Part shown: positions 1 through 9,256 of the stretch, one piece after another | How positions within the stretch are numbered: position 1 is the stretch's first letter | How the letters are laid out: every line of letters starts with the position of its first letter | Assembly (NCBI GenBank): GCA_937136415.1 | Contig: CAKZOK010000097.1 | Location: 1 to 58,662, forward strand | Direction: 5' to 3' | Length of the DNA: 58,662 nucleotides | From: an uncultured Cytophagales bacterium | GTDB taxonomy: Bacteria; Bacteroidota; Bacteroidia; Cytophagales; Bernardetiaceae | Program-made: the position numbers and the translations under genes | Notes under the pieces: model-generated | Told to the model about the DNA's origin: nothing | What the model saw: only the letters and a program-made list of their open reading frames with translations | Databases searched by the model: none

Positions 1-196
1 ACCATGGACCTCGGTAAGATTCCATAGATGTACGGATGGCTTTATCGAAAGAGGCTTTAAAAATGTATAAAAAGCCCATTTTTTTGGATAATTCGACCAT
101 TTTTTCGGCGACTTCAAAGAGAAGTTCTTCATTTTCGATTACACAAGGACCAGCAATAAGGAAAGTTTCTTTTTGTAGGCGTTGGTAGAGTGTCAT
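1..196 (-). CDS. kdsA: KdsA, KDO-8-phosphate synthase (5' part only)
   Basis: Only the first 65 codons lie in the window; the gene runs off the left edge. KDO-8-P synthase joins phosphoenolpyruvate to arabinose-5-phosphate in the cytoplasm, the first committed step to the KDO of the LPS inner core. What I see is FLIAGPCVIE at residues 12-21 and IFKASFDKAIRTS at 45-57, both hallmarks of the KdsA/DAHP-synthase fold, then YRGPW where the family usually has FRGPG. The ATG at 196 gives the normal short N-terminus. It fits the LPS-export genes lptD and an lptF/G-like gene elsewhere in the window. Confidence 0.9.
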   Translation of the reverse strand, partial: MTLYQRLQKETFLIAGPCVIENEELLFEVAEKMVELSKKMGFLYIFKASFDKAIRTSMESYRGPW

Positions 197-674
197 AATA
201 TTGTATTTTTTGGGTTAGAATCAATAATTACAAAAATACAGAAAATAAAAATGACTGGGTTATTAAATTTGATTATAGTTGGCTTACTATTTTTAGAGTA
301 CTGGACACTAGATGTATTTGCTGTTCTGTGAGTCACAGAACAGGGAAAAAATAGGAAAGTAGTTTTTGTAAATCAATAGATTTTATTTTAATAAATCTAC
401 TATTTTTGTTAATATTGTAATATTTTATATTAAAGTCATTTTTTATATAAAAATTAATTGTGATAAGTTAAAGATTATCATAATTAATTTTTAGGTAAGT
501 TTAGTTTTTTAGAACTGAATCTATTATTTTCTTAGAAATATAATATATCTACAGAATGACTTCTAAAAAAGTAATAAGTTTGTTTGTGAGCAAAAAAGCG
601 CACAAAATGCTTTGTGTAAAACAACCGTAATAACATTTAATATTTAGATAATTTTTTTAATAAAATAAATTTTT
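197..674. other. Intergenic region between kdsA and the STAS-like gene
   Basis: This is 478 bp of very AT-rich sequence between divergent genes, with no plausible coding frame. It holds a truncated copy of a dispersed repeat (294-350) and a weak AT hairpin near 384-407 (AGATTTTATT against AATAAATCT). I see nothing else I can name. Confidence 0.6.
294..350 (+). repeat. TAGAGTACTGG-family element, copy A (left part only)
   Basis: It starts with the terminal repeat TAGAGTACTGGACAC and carries a palindrome with 11-bp arms, CTGTTCTGTGA (321-331) and TCACAGAACAG (333-343), around one central base. The sequence then departs from the other copies (2935-3055 and 48572-48719) after GGGAAAAA. The GTTGGTGT module and the right terminal repeat are missing, so this is a decayed or truncated copy. 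Confidence 0.8.
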
Positions 675-1094
675 GTGAAAAATCAATATTTAGTTAACTT
701 TTCGAATGAGTGTTTTTCTTCTAATACAGATAATTTTCCTTTTATTTATATCGAAATGAAAGAAAAGCGTCCTACTGATAAAGAATTTGATGAATATCTC
801 ACAACATTAAATAATCTGTATCTTCAAGATGAAAAATTTACTTTTTTGATGAAATTTACAGGAAAAGGTGGATATTTGAAGTCTGAACACAGAATCAAAT
901 TAGGCAACTGGATAAAAAAGAATAAAGAAAGAATGAGTATTCAGTGTAAGGGAGCTGCTTTTGTTACTGATTCTGCCCTTCATAAATTTTTATTGCAAGC
1001 AATATTTTCAGTTCAAAAACCTCCTTATGAGTATATTGTAACAAAAGAAGATGAAAAAGCTAAAGAATGGCTCAAAAAACAATTAGAGAAGTAG
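675..1094 (+). CDS. Small protein, probable STAS/SpoIIAA-like fold
   Basis: A 139-residue cytoplasmic protein with no signal peptide or membrane segment. The alternating hydrophobic strands (FIYIEM, FTFLMKF, GAAFVTD) and the ending VTKEDEKAKEWLKKQ resemble the SpoIIAA-like proteins common in Bacteroidota, which end in a helix after a strand and an ED..A..WL motif. That is a fold-level inference, not a clear match. The start used is GTG at 675; there is no better ATG upstream in frame. It converges on the gldN-like gene with one base between the stop codons. The function is unknown. Confidence 0.6.
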   Translation: MKNQYLVNFSNECFSSNTDNFPFIYIEMKEKRPTDKEFDEYLTTLNNLYLQDEKFTFLMKFTGKGGYLKSEHRIKLGNWIKKNKERMSIQCKGAAFVTDSALHKFLLQAIFSVQKPPYEYIVTKEDEKAKEWLKKQLEK

Positions 1095-1095
1095 A

Positions 1096-1926
1096 TTAAT
1101 AAACCCACAAAAATGCTTCAAATTCGATTAGTTTTTCATGGTATTGCATAGATTTTATGATGGATTTTTTCTTTGTGTGATACTGTTCTTCAAAATATTC
1201 ATTTTTAAAATTATCATATTTGACAATATAACCATGAAAAAAACGAGCATCAATTAGAGTTTCCAAATTTGGAATATGTCCATTGCTTTTATTTGTATCA
1301 ATGATTACATAATCTTCTTTGAGTGGACGAAATAGCTTTTCAATGATTTCTTTATAAGAAAAAGAAACTATTTTTTTGGCAAATCTATTTGAAGTTGCTG
1401 GTAAGATAAGAGTAAAAGCAATTACATCATGAACCATTCTTGAATGCTGAATATCCAAAATATAATCTTCCTTTATTTCTAAAATAGAAAGCTCTGAAAA
1501 ATCAATTAATTTTTGTATAGTATCTGTTTTTATATCAAAATGGGTTTCATTATTTTCTTTTTCCAAACGTTCTAAGAGTTCATTTTTTGATAAAATTGTT
1601 TCTAATTTATCATCTTTGTAAGCCGTAATTTTTTTATTTAAAGCATTTTCTATCAAAAATTGAGAAAGCTGATGCCCAGCATACCAAAGAGGTAAATTTG
1701 CTTCTTGATGAAAAGAAACTTGCAACCAAATTGATTTTTGATATGCAATATGTGATTTTGGAATAGGGCGCAGTGAAAACGGATTTATTTTATCCTGTAT
1801 TTTATTTGGAAAGGCTGTATTTGTTAGATTTTTTTTGATTGGGCTAAGTGCATTTTGAGCCACAGAAAAATTACTTGTAGAGCATACAAGTAATAAAATA
1901 AAGATTTTAAAAAAGAGCTTTTTCAT
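1096..1926 (-). CDS. GldN-like gliding/T9SS protein, second paralog
   Basis: A 276-residue exported protein with a signal peptide over about residues 1-23 ending SVAQ. GldN (PorN) is a periplasmic ring component of the type IX secretion and gliding machinery. Family marks are RPIPKSHIAYQKSIWLQV at 53-70, FSYKEIIEKLFR near 196-207 and the final IEFEAFLW. These align with the neighbouring paralog at 1994-2884 (SHI.YQKS.W, SRM..D, ILPA, FSYKE, LFR). It lies 67 bp downstream of that paralog on the same strand, so the two are probably cotranscribed, as gldN and gldO are in Flavobacterium. No gldK, gldL or gldM lies next to it. Shorter and more diverged than a typical GldN. Confidence 0.75.
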   Translation of the reverse strand: MKKLFFKIFILLLVCSTSNFSVAQNALSPIKKNLTNTAFPNKIQDKINPFSLRPIPKSHIAYQKSIWLQVSFHQEANLPLWYAGHQLSQFLIENALNKKITAYKDDKLETILSKNELLERLEKENNETHFDIKTDTIQKLIDFSELSILEIKEDYILDIQHSRMVHDVIAFTLILPATSNRFAKKIVSFSYKEIIEKLFRPLKEDYVIIDTNKSNGHIPNLETLIDARFFHGYIVKYDNFKNEYFEEQYHTKKKSIIKSMQYHEKLIEFEAFLWVY

Positions 1927-1948
1927 AATTGGTTGTTTTTTATAAAGT

Positions 1949-1981
1949 AGATTCTAAGGATTTTCAAAACCCTTAGAATCT
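1949..1981. other. Hairpin between the two gldN-like genes
   Basis: AGATTCTAAGGATTTT and AAAACCCTTAGAATCT form a 16-bp stem (15 matches) with a one-base loop. Neither side has a following T-tract, so it is a poor intrinsic terminator. It may stabilise or process the two-gene mRNA, or reduce expression of the distal paralog. It resembles the CCTTTAGGGTTT-type hairpin after proS. Confidence 0.6.
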
Positions 1982-1993
1982 AAAAAAGTAGGT

Positions 1994-2884
1994 TTAATTT
2001 TCCCACAAATTACTCTCATATTCTATCATATTGGCTTGATAATTTTGGGCTGCCAAAAGTGCCTCACGTTGCTCGTCGTACATATCCACAATATGCTCAT
2101 CTTGCTCATTTGCATATTTGATAAGATTTCCATTTGCAAGCATCAAATCAAAGGCTTCTTCCAAATTTCGGTGTGCTTGATTGTTTTTTTCATTATAATA
2201 AATGGCAGAATTATTATCTCTAAAAAGATTTTGAACCAGTTCTTTGTATGAAAAAGTAGCAATCGTTTTTTCAAGACCTGTCGCAGGATTCATTTCGGCA
2301 GGAAGAATAATACTGATAGTCTGAATATCATTAATCATTCTGCTACGAGTTTTGTCAAAAAATATATTTGTTTTGATTTCCAAAGTATAAAACTGATTAG
2401 CATAAAATTCTTGATTACTAATTTTTTCTTCTCCTTCTGTTGTCCAATCTTCATTATTATCCCATTGATTACTCCAATTTTGTTCTTGTTCGAAGATAGT
2501 TTGTTCTATATCATTATATTGAACATCTTGATTAGGAATTAAAATATTACTCAAAAAATCTTCTTGACTCATACGAGTACGAAGCGAATCGTTTTGATAA
2601 GGGCGTATAATTCCGAGTTTTACAGCATCTATAATAAGCCCAGTGATTTCATTTTCTGTTGCAAAAAATGGGCGATTTTGTTTTTCTTTTAATGAAACTC
2701 TATGCCAAAGGCTTTTTTGGTACATAATATGAGATTCGTGAACAGGACGAACAGAGTTGTGATTATAGCCATCATCTGCATAATTTCCATATTCTTGAGC
2801 ATCGGAAAAAGAAGTCATAAAAAGGGAAGAAAATAAAGACACAGAAAGTCCAGTCCACAAAATAGCTTTTGTTGATTTTTTCAT
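1994..2884 (-). CDS. gldN: GldN-like gliding/T9SS protein, first paralog
   Basis: A 296-residue exported protein with a signal peptide over about residues 1-30 ending SDAQ. The GldN core begins with RPVHESHIMYQKSLWHRVS at 46-64 and contains FSYKELVQNLFR late in the protein, ending MIEYESNLWEN. It should sit in the periplasm with GldK/L/M in the type IX secretion motor-associated ring. Relative to the downstream paralog it carries an extra acidic, Trp- and Asn-rich stretch at about residues 125-160, with several WxxN and EE groups. It is the promoter-proximal gene of the pair. The orthology call within the GldN/GldO family is uncertain; membership of the family is fairly secure. Confidence 0.78.
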   Translation of the reverse strand: MKKSTKAILWTGLSVSLFSSLFMTSFSDAQEYGNYADDGYNHNSVRPVHESHIMYQKSLWHRVSLKEKQNRPFFATENEITGLIIDAVKLGIIRPYQNDSLRTRMSQEDFLSNILIPNQDVQYNDIEQTIFEQEQNWSNQWDNNEDWTTEGEEKISNQEFYANQFYTLEIKTNIFFDKTRSRMINDIQTISIILPAEMNPATGLEKTIATFSYKELVQNLFRDNNSAIYYNEKNNQAHRNLEEAFDLMLANGNLIKYANEQDEHIVDMYDEQREALLAAQNYQANMIEYESNLWEN

Positions 2885-2934
2885 GATTATAAAATAATAA
2901 GGTTGTTTTTAATGATACAAATACATCAAAATAC

Positions 2935-3055
2935 TAGAGTACTGGACACTAGATGTATTTGCTGTTCTGTGAGTCACAGAACAGGGAAAAACACCGTTCG
3001 TTGGTGTTTTAGCGTAGCGACACCAACAACTTTTTAACTCATATCCAGTACTCTA
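2935..3055 (+). repeat. TAGAGTACTGG-family element, copy B (complete, 121 bp)
   Basis: Terminal inverted repeats TAGAGTACTGGA and TCCAGTACTCTA bound the element. Inside are two hairpins: CTGTTCTGTGA (2962-2972) with TCACAGAACAG (2974-2984), and GTTGGTGT (3000-3007) with ACACCAAC (3020-3027). The ends begin and finish with TA, as in elements that insert at TA, but a duplicated target cannot be proven from one site. It sits between the divergent gldN and dynamin-like genes. Confidence 0.88.
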
Positions 3056-3127
3056 TTACAAAACATCACTTTTCTAAATTTTTAATTTTAGCTTCTAAAA
3101 GGGAAGAAAAAGTTAATAGACTACATT

Positions 3128-3236
3128 TTCGCAAGCTAAAGCATACGCTACAAAGAAAAACACTTTTGTAGTTTTGATGCTTATCTAAATTAAATAGTAA
3201 TTTTTGCATCTTTTTTAGTAGCTTTCGTAAAAATTA
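3128..3236. repeat. Degenerate repeat related to GTAGCTTACGCTTTAGC
   Basis: CGCAAGCTAAAGCATACGCTAC (about 3130-3151) is, on the other strand, close to the unit repeated at 31813-31859. AGTAGCTTTCGTAAAAA at 3219-3235 matches the end of that same array. The two pieces face each other, suggesting a decayed inverted-repeat element. No coding potential is seen in this 394-bp gap. Confidence 0.45.
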
Positions 3237-3278
3237 GAACAACTAATTATTTTTTCTTTTTATTATCTAAAAAAATCA

Positions 3279-5003
3279 ATGAAAAGTCGCATTATAAACA
3301 AACGCCTTCAAAAATTTCGCCTTCGTTTGGACGAAACTATTAAAAATTTGCACAATCTTACTCAAGATATTCAGAGTAAGGAGCTTTCTGGTACAGTAAG
3401 CGAACTGCGTCAGCGCATCAATGAGCCGTATATGTTTGTGGTTGTAGGCGAGGTAAAGGCAGGAAAAAGTAGTTTTGTCAATGCACTTTTAGAAACTGAA
3501 AAAGATATTTGCAAGGTTGCTCCAGACCCTTGTACGGATACTGTTCAACAGATTTTGTATGCAGAAGAAGAGCAGGTTTTGATTATGAATCCTCATCTAA
3601 AAAAGATTCTTTTACCTGTTGAGATTCTCAAAGAAATTGCCATTGTCGATACTCCTGGAACAAATGCTATTTCAGAAGGACACCAAAAAATAACAGAAGA
3701 TTTTATTCCTTCTTCTGATTTAATTGTTTTTGTTTTTGAGGCTAAAAACCCTTACCGTCAGTCTAGTTGGGACTTTTTTGATTTTATTCATAAAGATTGG
3801 CGCAAAAAAATTATTTTTGTTCTTCAGCAAGCTGATTTATTAAATGAAGCTGATTTGAATACAAATATAGAAGGTGTAAGAAAACATGCAGAGAAAAAAG
3901 GGCTTTTAGAGCCTCAAATTTTTGCCGTTTCTGCCAAATTGGAAAAAGAAGGAAATCACCAAGCAAGTAATTTTGCAGGAATAAGAGAATATATCAAAGA
4001 AAATATTACAGGAGGGCGTGCGCCAATTTTGAAACTCAAAAATAATATTGACACTTCAAGAACAATTCTTTCAAAAATAAAAGAAGGCGTAAACCTTAGA
4101 GAAAAACAGTTAGAAGCAGATAATAAATTTAGATTAGATATAACAAAATCACTCAATGAGCAAGAAAGAAAATCATTATATCAAGTTGATGTTTTGATAG
4201 AAAATATTTTGGGTGCGTATGAAAATATTACACGAGAAACAGAACAAGAAATTGATAAAGGATTAGGGATTTTTAGTTTGTTTGGCAAGTCTTTTCGTTC
4301 AATGCTTTCTGATAAAGAATCTGTCAAGATGTGGTTTGAGCGTGTGGCGCAAGATTTAGAAAAAAATCTAACCAAAACTTTAACAAATAAATTAGGTGAA
4401 GGAATTACAGCCATTGCAGATACAATTCAGCAAATGGCAAAAATAATTGATTTGCAACTCAATAATAGTCCAAAAATATTGAAAGAAAATCATGCTATTT
4501 TTGGAGATATTGCAGACCGTAGAAGTAGAGTTTTGCAAGACCTCCAAACCGAGTTTCATGAGTTTACTAAAGAAACCGAAAATTTTGTCAATAAAGAATT
4601 ATTCCCAAAACAAACCAGTTTTTCGACTGATATTGCAGCAGGTGGAGGCATTGCCATTGTGGGTGTTGCGCTCACAGTCTTGACGCAAGGAGCTGTTTTT
4701 GATATTACTGGAGGGGTTTTGACGGCTGTTGGGCTTCTTTTTACAGGAATTACGGTAATGGTAAAAAAGCAAAAAATTATGCAAACTTATCGTCAGCAAA
4801 TCAGTCAAGGAAAAGAAGCACTTAGAGAAGAAATTCATCTAAAACTATCGACGTATATTGCCAATCTCAAAAATCAAATTGATGCAAACTTCAAAGATTT
4901 TGATTTATTGATGGAAATGGAAAACAAACAAATCGTAGAACTTAAAAATCAATATGAAACGATTGATAGAGAATTAGATAAAATTTTAGATGAGTTGATT
5001 TAA
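3279..5003 (+). CDS. Bacterial dynamin-like GTPase
   Basis: A 574-residue large GTPase. The P-loop GEVKAGKSSF is at 57-66, a switch-I region with Thr near 86-88 (CTDT), DTPGTN at 124-129, and QQAD at 183-186 in place of the canonical TKxD, a variant I have seen in bacterial dynamin-like proteins. Long charged helices follow, then a Gly-rich hydrophobic hairpin at about 450-500 that looks like the membrane-inserting paddle, and a final helical bundle. Expected role: nucleotide-dependent membrane remodelling or repair at the inner membrane. The gene stands alone, unlike the paired dynamin-like genes of some bacteria, and is flanked by repeat-rich spacers on both sides. Confidence 0.85.
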   Translation: MKSRIINKRLQKFRLRLDETIKNLHNLTQDIQSKELSGTVSELRQRINEPYMFVVVGEVKAGKSSFVNALLETEKDICKVAPDPCTDTVQQILYAEEEQVLIMNPHLKKILLPVEILKEIAIVDTPGTNAISEGHQKITEDFIPSSDLIVFVFEAKNPYRQSSWDFFDFIHKDWRKKIIFVLQQADLLNEADLNTNIEGVRKHAEKKGLLEPQIFAVSAKLEKEGNHQASNFAGIREYIKENITGGRAPILKLKNNIDTSRTILSKIKEGVNLREKQLEADNKFRLDITKSLNEQERKSLYQVDVLIENILGAYENITRETEQEIDKGLGIFSLFGKSFRSMLSDKESVKMWFERVAQDLEKNLTKTLTNKLGEGITAIADTIQQMAKIIDLQLNNSPKILKENHAIFGDIADRRSRVLQDLQTEFHEFTKETENFVNKELFPKQTSFSTDIAAGGGIAIVGVALTVLTQGAVFDITGGVLTAVGLLFTGITVMVKKQKIMQTYRQQISQGKEALREEIHLKLSTYIANLKNQIDANFKDFDLLMEMENKQIVELKNQYETIDRELDKILDELI

Positions 5004-5375
5004 ACTTAATTTCAATAGTATTTGTCGAAAAGGTAATAGTATAGTTGGTCTATGGTCGCTCGTGGAGATACGAGCAACGGAATATTTTGGTCTAAAGACA
5101 AAATGTTATTCTACTAGACTATCAATTTTTTACAGAAAAATTAACTCTACCATTGCTCGTGTCCTCACGAGTGATTTAATAATATTTCTTTAGGGGAGTT
5201 TTTAGAAGACCGAAAGACTCTTTGAAATAATTGATTAGCCATTTCTATTCTTATTTTTTTGTCTAAGAGTTTATCATTTTAAGAAAAACAAGTATTATTT
5301 TATGCTAAAAAATTTTATCTTTGTGGATTAAACAAAAATTAAACCGATTAAAGATTTTATTTATTACTTTTTCTT
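5004..5375. other. Intergenic region with two related hairpins and the proS promoter area
   Basis: Two hairpins built on the same core occur here. GTCGCTCGT (5055-5063) pairs with ACGAGCAAC (5070-5078), with one G-T mispair. ATTGCTCGTG (5152-5161) pairs with CACGAGTGAT (5166-5175), with two G-T wobbles. The second shares CATTGCTCGTGTCC with the hairpin at 57945-57968 and resembles 16583-16606. No coding frame is evident in the remainder. Confidence 0.65.
5316..5323 (+). promoter_or_regulatory. Candidate -7 box TATCTTTG for proS
   Basis: TATCTTTG matches the Bacteroidota -7 consensus TAnnTTTG and lies 52 bp before the proS ATG. I do not see a convincing TTTG at the expected -33 distance, so the call rests on one box. 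Confidence 0.45.
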
Positions 5376-6851
5376 ATGGCAAAAGGACTTCCAACACGCA
5401 AAGATGATTATTCTGCGTGGTACAACGAACTTGTAAAACAAGCAGATTTAGCAGAACATTCAGCCGTCCGTGGTTGTATGGTAATAAAGCCCTATGGTTT
5501 TGCTATTTGGGAAAAAATGCAACGTATTTTAGATGATAAATTCAAAGAAACAGGGCATAGTAATGCTTATTTCCCTCTTTTTGTTCCCAAAAGTTTGTTT
5601 GAAGCCGAAGAAAAAAATGCAGAAGGTTTTGCCAAAGAATGTGCCGTAGTGACACATTATCGCCTAAAAAATGACCCAAATAAAGAGGGCAAATTAATGG
5701 TCGACCCTGATGCAAAACTAGAAGAAGAACTTGTTGTTCGTCCGACCAGTGAAGCCGTAATCTGGAATACATATAAAAATTGGATTCAATCATACAGAGA
5801 TTTGCCTATTTTGGTAAATCAGTGGGCAAATGTAGTGCGTTGGGAAATGCGTACTCGTTTGTTTTTACGTACTGCCGAATTTTTATGGCAAGAAGGACAC
5901 ACAGCACATGCTACCAAAAAAGAAGCGATTGAAGAAACCGAACAAATGGTAAAAGTTTATGCTGATTTTGCAGAAAAACACATGGCTCTTCCAGTGATTC
6001 AAGGCTTAAAAACAGAATCCGAACGCTTTGCAGGTGCAGAAGAAACCTATTGTATTGAAGCTCTTATGCAAGATGGAAAGGCACTTCAAGCAGGTACTTC
6101 TCACTTTTTGGGACAAAATTTTGCAAAGGCATTTGATGTAAAATTTGCTGCAAAAGACAACAAATTAGATTACGTTTGGGGAACTTCTTGGGGCGTTTCT
6201 ACTCGTTTGATGGGTGCGCTCATTATGGCTCACTCTGATGATGAAGGTTTGGTTTTGCCTCCAAAATTAGCTCCTATTCAAGTGGTTATTGTTCCAATTT
6301 ATAGAAAAGAAGAAGATTTGGAACAAATAAAAAATGCCTTAGCACCACTTACAAAAGATTTGAAAGCTGCCAATATTTCTCTAAAACTTGATGATAGAGA
6401 TTCGTTCCGTCCAGGTTTTAAGTTTGCAGAATGGGAATTGAAAGGCGTTCCTGTAAGGTTAGCAATCGGAATGCGTGATGTAGAAAATGGCACAATAGAA
6501 GTTGCTCGTAGGGATACCAAAGAAAAAATGTCGTGGCAATTAGAAGGAGCAGGACAAAAAATAGAACAACTTTTAGAAGATATTCAAGAAAATATTTACA
6601 ACAAAGCCCTAAATTTCCGAACTTCAAATACAACACAAGTAAATACGTGGGAAGAATTTGAAAAAGCACTTGATGCTGGTGGTTTTGTGGCAGCACACTG
6701 GGACGGAACAGCCGAAACAGAAGAAAAAATTAAAGACCAAACAAAGGCAACTATTCGTTGTATTCCTTTGGGTAATCCACAAGAAAATGGAACTTGTATT
6801 TTGAGTGGAAAGCCTTCAAAAGAACGTGTTTTGTTTGCTAGAGCCTATTAA
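5376..6851 (+). CDS. proS: Prolyl-tRNA synthetase, archaeal/eukaryotic type
   Basis: A 491-residue class II synthetase that charges tRNA-Pro in the cytoplasm. It starts [20 protein letters not shown], typical of the short ProS lineage that lacks the YbaK-like editing insertion. Class II motif 2 is visible as [20 protein letters not shown] with GHTAH just after, and RPTSEAVIW precedes it. The anticodon-binding domain follows (VVIVPIYRK near 300), and the protein ends in the usual LFARAY. The length is normal for the type. It has its own candidate promoter upstream and a hairpin terminator downstream, so it is probably monocistronic. Confidence 0.97.
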   Translation: MAKGLPTRKDDYSAWYNELVKQADLAEHSAVRGCMVIKPYGFAIWEKMQRILDDKFKETGHSNAYFPLFVPKSLFEAEEKNAEGFAKECAVVTHYRLKNDPNKEGKLMVDPDAKLEEELVVRPTSEAVIWNTYKNWIQSYRDLPILVNQWANVVRWEMRTRLFLRTAEFLWQEGHTAHATKKEAIEETEQMVKVYADFAEKHMALPVIQGLKTESERFAGAEETYCIEALMQDGKALQAGTSHFLGQNFAKAFDVKFAAKDNKLDYVWGTSWGVSTRLMGALIMAHSDDEGLVLPPKLAPIQVVIVPIYRKEEDLEQIKNALAPLTKDLKAANISLKLDDRDSFRPGFKFAEWELKGVPVRLAIGMRDVENGTIEVARRDTKEKMSWQLEGAGQKIEQLLEDIQENIYNKALNFRTSNTTQVNTWEEFEKALDAGGFVAAHWDGTAETEEKIKDQTKATIRCIPLGNPQENGTCILSGKPSKERVLFARAY

Positions 6852-6880
6852 TAACTTACTTTTATTCAAACTTTAGTCTA

Positions 6881-6916
6881 AACCCTAAGGGTCTTCAAGA
6901 CCTTTAGGGTTTTTTA
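6881..6916 (+). terminator. Intrinsic terminator after proS
   Basis: AACCCTAAGGGTCTT pairs with AGACCTTTAGGGTT through one mismatch or bulge, followed by a run of six T. It lies 30 bp after the proS stop and just before the next start at 6930. Confidence 0.8.
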
Positions 6917-6929
6917 GTGTTTAGAAATT

Positions 6930-7892
6930 ATGAAAAAAAATCTATTTCTTTTCTATCTTCTTTTATTTCCATTCTTTGCCTTTTCGCAAGCCCATGTGAT
7001 GCGAAACTTTCAACCTTCACCTTTTTTAGATACTACAGGAACACATTCTACTCAAAAAGAATATTTGGCTGTTACTAATTTTGTAGGACACATGTCCCGT
7101 GGCTTTAGTTCTACTGAAAGTTCGCAGGGTTGGAATGCACAAGTTTGTGGAATGTTGGATATGGTACGATGGAAATCTAAAAAAAACAAAACTGGTTTTC
7201 ATTCGATTACTTTTTTCTCTTCTATTGAAGTCAATGCAAATATTTATAATAATATTGCTTTCAATCCTCGTGGAATTATTTTACAAGAGAGTTTTGCTTA
7301 TTTCAATAAAAGAAAAAAATATACTTGGAATATTGGCTTTACACACAAATCAAGACATGAAATAGATAGCGATTCTCCTCCAAATGATACTATTTCAAGA
7401 ATTGGTTATCAACCTACCTCAAGAGTGGCTATTCTAAATGGTTTTCATTTAGAGGCAATTAGTAACAAAATTTATCTTTCACCTACTATTACTACAAATA
7501 TTTGGGGTAGAACAGAATATTATACCATTTCAGAAGATGACCGTTTTCCTCGTTTTACAGAAAAACAAAGTTGGGATTATATGACTGGAATGGTTCTTTT
7601 AGGTGGAAGAATGGATATAAAATTGAGTAAAAAAGAAAAAAATGCGTGGAGTTTTTATAATCGTTCGTGGGTAAATACAGCCATTTTTTCAGATAAAGTA
7701 AAAGAAGAAGGAGGCAAAAACTTCAAATTTAATTATAGAATAGAATCAGGATTTGGTTTTAAGGGAAGGAAAGCAAAAGCAGAATTTTTTGTAGCTAGAG
7801 AACATTTTTTTGATGATTTATCTAGTCCTAGACCTGTTTCTTCATCAGTTTGGTTGGTTGGTATTCGTGGTAGAGGTTTTTTATTTTTATAA
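6930..7892 (+). CDS. Exported protein, probable outer-membrane beta-barrel
   Basis: A 320-residue protein that I do not recognise by name. The signal peptide covers residues 1-20 (KKNLFLFYLLLFPFFAFSQ). The mature part is rich in aromatic residues and alternates polar and hydrophobic residues in 8-12-residue strands (YTWNIGFTH, NAWSFYNRSW, FNYRIESGFGF, AEFFVAREHFF), ending GIRGRGFLFL. Such a terminal amphipathic strand with aromatic ends is typical of porin-like barrels. There are no Cys residues after the signal apart from one near 70. The substrate is unknown. The proS terminator lies just upstream, so it probably has its own promoter. Confidence 0.6.
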   Translation: MKKNLFLFYLLLFPFFAFSQAHVMRNFQPSPFLDTTGTHSTQKEYLAVTNFVGHMSRGFSSTESSQGWNAQVCGMLDMVRWKSKKNKTGFHSITFFSSIEVNANIYNNIAFNPRGIILQESFAYFNKRKKYTWNIGFTHKSRHEIDSDSPPNDTISRIGYQPTSRVAILNGFHLEAISNKIYLSPTITTNIWGRTEYYTISEDDRFPRFTEKQSWDYMTGMVLLGGRMDIKLSKKEKNAWSFYNRSWVNTAIFSDKVKEEGGKNFKFNYRIESGFGFKGRKAKAEFFVAREHFFDDLSSPRPVSSSVWLVGIRGRGFLFL

Positions 7893-7902
7893 TTCTTAAA
7901 AT

Positions 7903-7945
7903 CAAAAAAACCCATTTCAATTAAGAAACAGGTCTTTTGTTTTTT
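7903..7945. terminator. Possible bidirectional terminator between convergent genes
   Basis: An A-tract, then CCCATTTC, a short loop, GAAACAGG with mismatches, and a T-rich run lie between the barrel gene (+) and the subtilase gene (-). The stem is imperfect, so this is a weak call based mainly on position. Confidence 0.4.
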
Positions 7946-7990
7946 TATTTATTCAATCAAGTTTGTATTACACTTGACTTTAAATTCTAA

Positions 7991-9256
7991 TTATTTTTTT
8001 GCGATTGGGTCAGCATTTCCATCAGGGTCGTTGAGTACATTTCCTTGTGTATAAACTGTTCCACCATTGATAAGCAAAATGCCAGCTACATGAGGAGTTG
8101 CCATTGAAGTACCACTGATTGTGTTATAACCACCACCTGTCCAAGTTGAAGTAATGCTTACACCTGGTGCGCAAACATCAATCGGAGGATTAGCATAATT
8201 TGAGAAACTAGCATAACGGCTGTTCACGTCCATTGCCGAAACAGTCAGAATACGATTTCCATTTACACGAGCAGGAGAAGAATAATTTGAATTTTGAGCA
8301 TCATTTCCTGCTGCTAAAGCAAAATAAACACCTGCATTTGCTGCATTTGTTACGGCTCTATCTAAAGTAGTCGAACGCCCACCACCCAAACTCATATTTG
8401 CAACATCATCTGCATAGGCATTTGCTCGTACATAATCTACTGCCGAAATAACTGCCGAATTAGAACCATTACTTCCTGCAAATACACGACAAGAAACTAC
8501 TGTTGCACCTGCTGCAACACCAACAACACCAAAATTATTATCTTTGGCTGCGATTGTACCTGCTACGTGCGTTCCGTGTCCATTGCTATCCGAAGTTCCA
8601 GAGTATCCATTTACAAATGAACGGCTATATTCTGTATCTACATTGAGGTCGTTATGATTTCCATCAACTCCCGAATCAATCACCCAAGCCCACTGATAGC
8701 CACCTTCGTAGTCGCCATATCCTACACGAGAAATTCCCCAAGGAGTCGTTTGTGCCTCTGTTCTTGACACTGTATTTTTTGCATCTTTATCCTTGAATCC
8801 ATCAGAAATACGCATTATTTGGTCTTGTTCTACATATTCTACACGAGAATCATTTTTGAGAGCCTCAATTTGTGTATCTGTAAATGTACCAGCAAAACCC
8901 AAAAGAGCATTACCATAAACAAACTCAATAGCTGCTGACTCAACACCAAACTCTGAAACCATCTTGTTTACATTTTCTTTTAGTTGAGCTTGTTTTGCTT
9001 CAAAGTTTTTTAGATTTGTAGCTCTACTCACAACAGGAGCAACAGAAACTTTACCCAATTTTTGTCCAAAAGTACCATCTTTAAGTACTACAATAAATTG
9101 ATGTTTGATAAAATCTTCGGTATCTGTTTTTTCAGTTATTTGCTCTGCATCTGTGATGGCTTCATTTTGAAGTGCATCTTGACACCCAAAAAAAGTTAAT
9201 GAACCTGCAAGGCTTAAGCCGAGGATAAATTTGTTTGAAAAATTAAATTTTGACAT
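7991..9256 (-). CDS. Subtilase (S8) protease, lipoprotein with I9 propeptide
   Basis: A 421-residue serine protease. A lipobox (TFFGC, Cys25) suggests membrane anchoring of the precursor. Residues about 50-150 form an inhibitor-I9 type propeptide (HQFIVVLKDG through RVEYVEQDQ). The catalytic domain shows Asp194 in VIDSGVDGNH, His227 in GHGTHVAG, oxyanion Asn319 in AAGND and Ser384 in SGTSMATPHVAG, a complete triad of the proteinase K-like branch. It ends soon after the Ser motif and has no C-terminal type IX sorting domain. It probably degrades extracellular or periplasmic protein. A gap of about 800 bp lies upstream of the start. Confidence 0.93.
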   Translation of the reverse strand: MSKFNFSNKFILGLSLAGSLTFFGCQDALQNEAITDAEQITEKTDTEDFIKHQFIVVLKDGTFGQKLGKVSVAPVVSRATNLKNFEAKQAQLKENVNKMVSEFGVESAAIEFVYGNALLGFAGTFTDTQIEALKNDSRVEYVEQDQIMRISDGFKDKDAKNTVSRTEAQTTPWGISRVGYGDYEGGYQWAWVIDSGVDGNHNDLNVDTEYSRSFVNGYSGTSDSNGHGTHVAGTIAAKDNNFGVVGVAAGATVVSCRVFAGSNGSNSAVISAVDYVRANAYADDVANMSLGGGRSTTLDRAVTNAANAGVYFALAAGNDAQNSNYSSPARVNGNRILTVSAMDVNSRYASFSNYANPPIDVCAPGVSITSTWTGGGYNTISGTSMATPHVAGILLINGGTVYTQGNVLNDPDGNADPIAKK

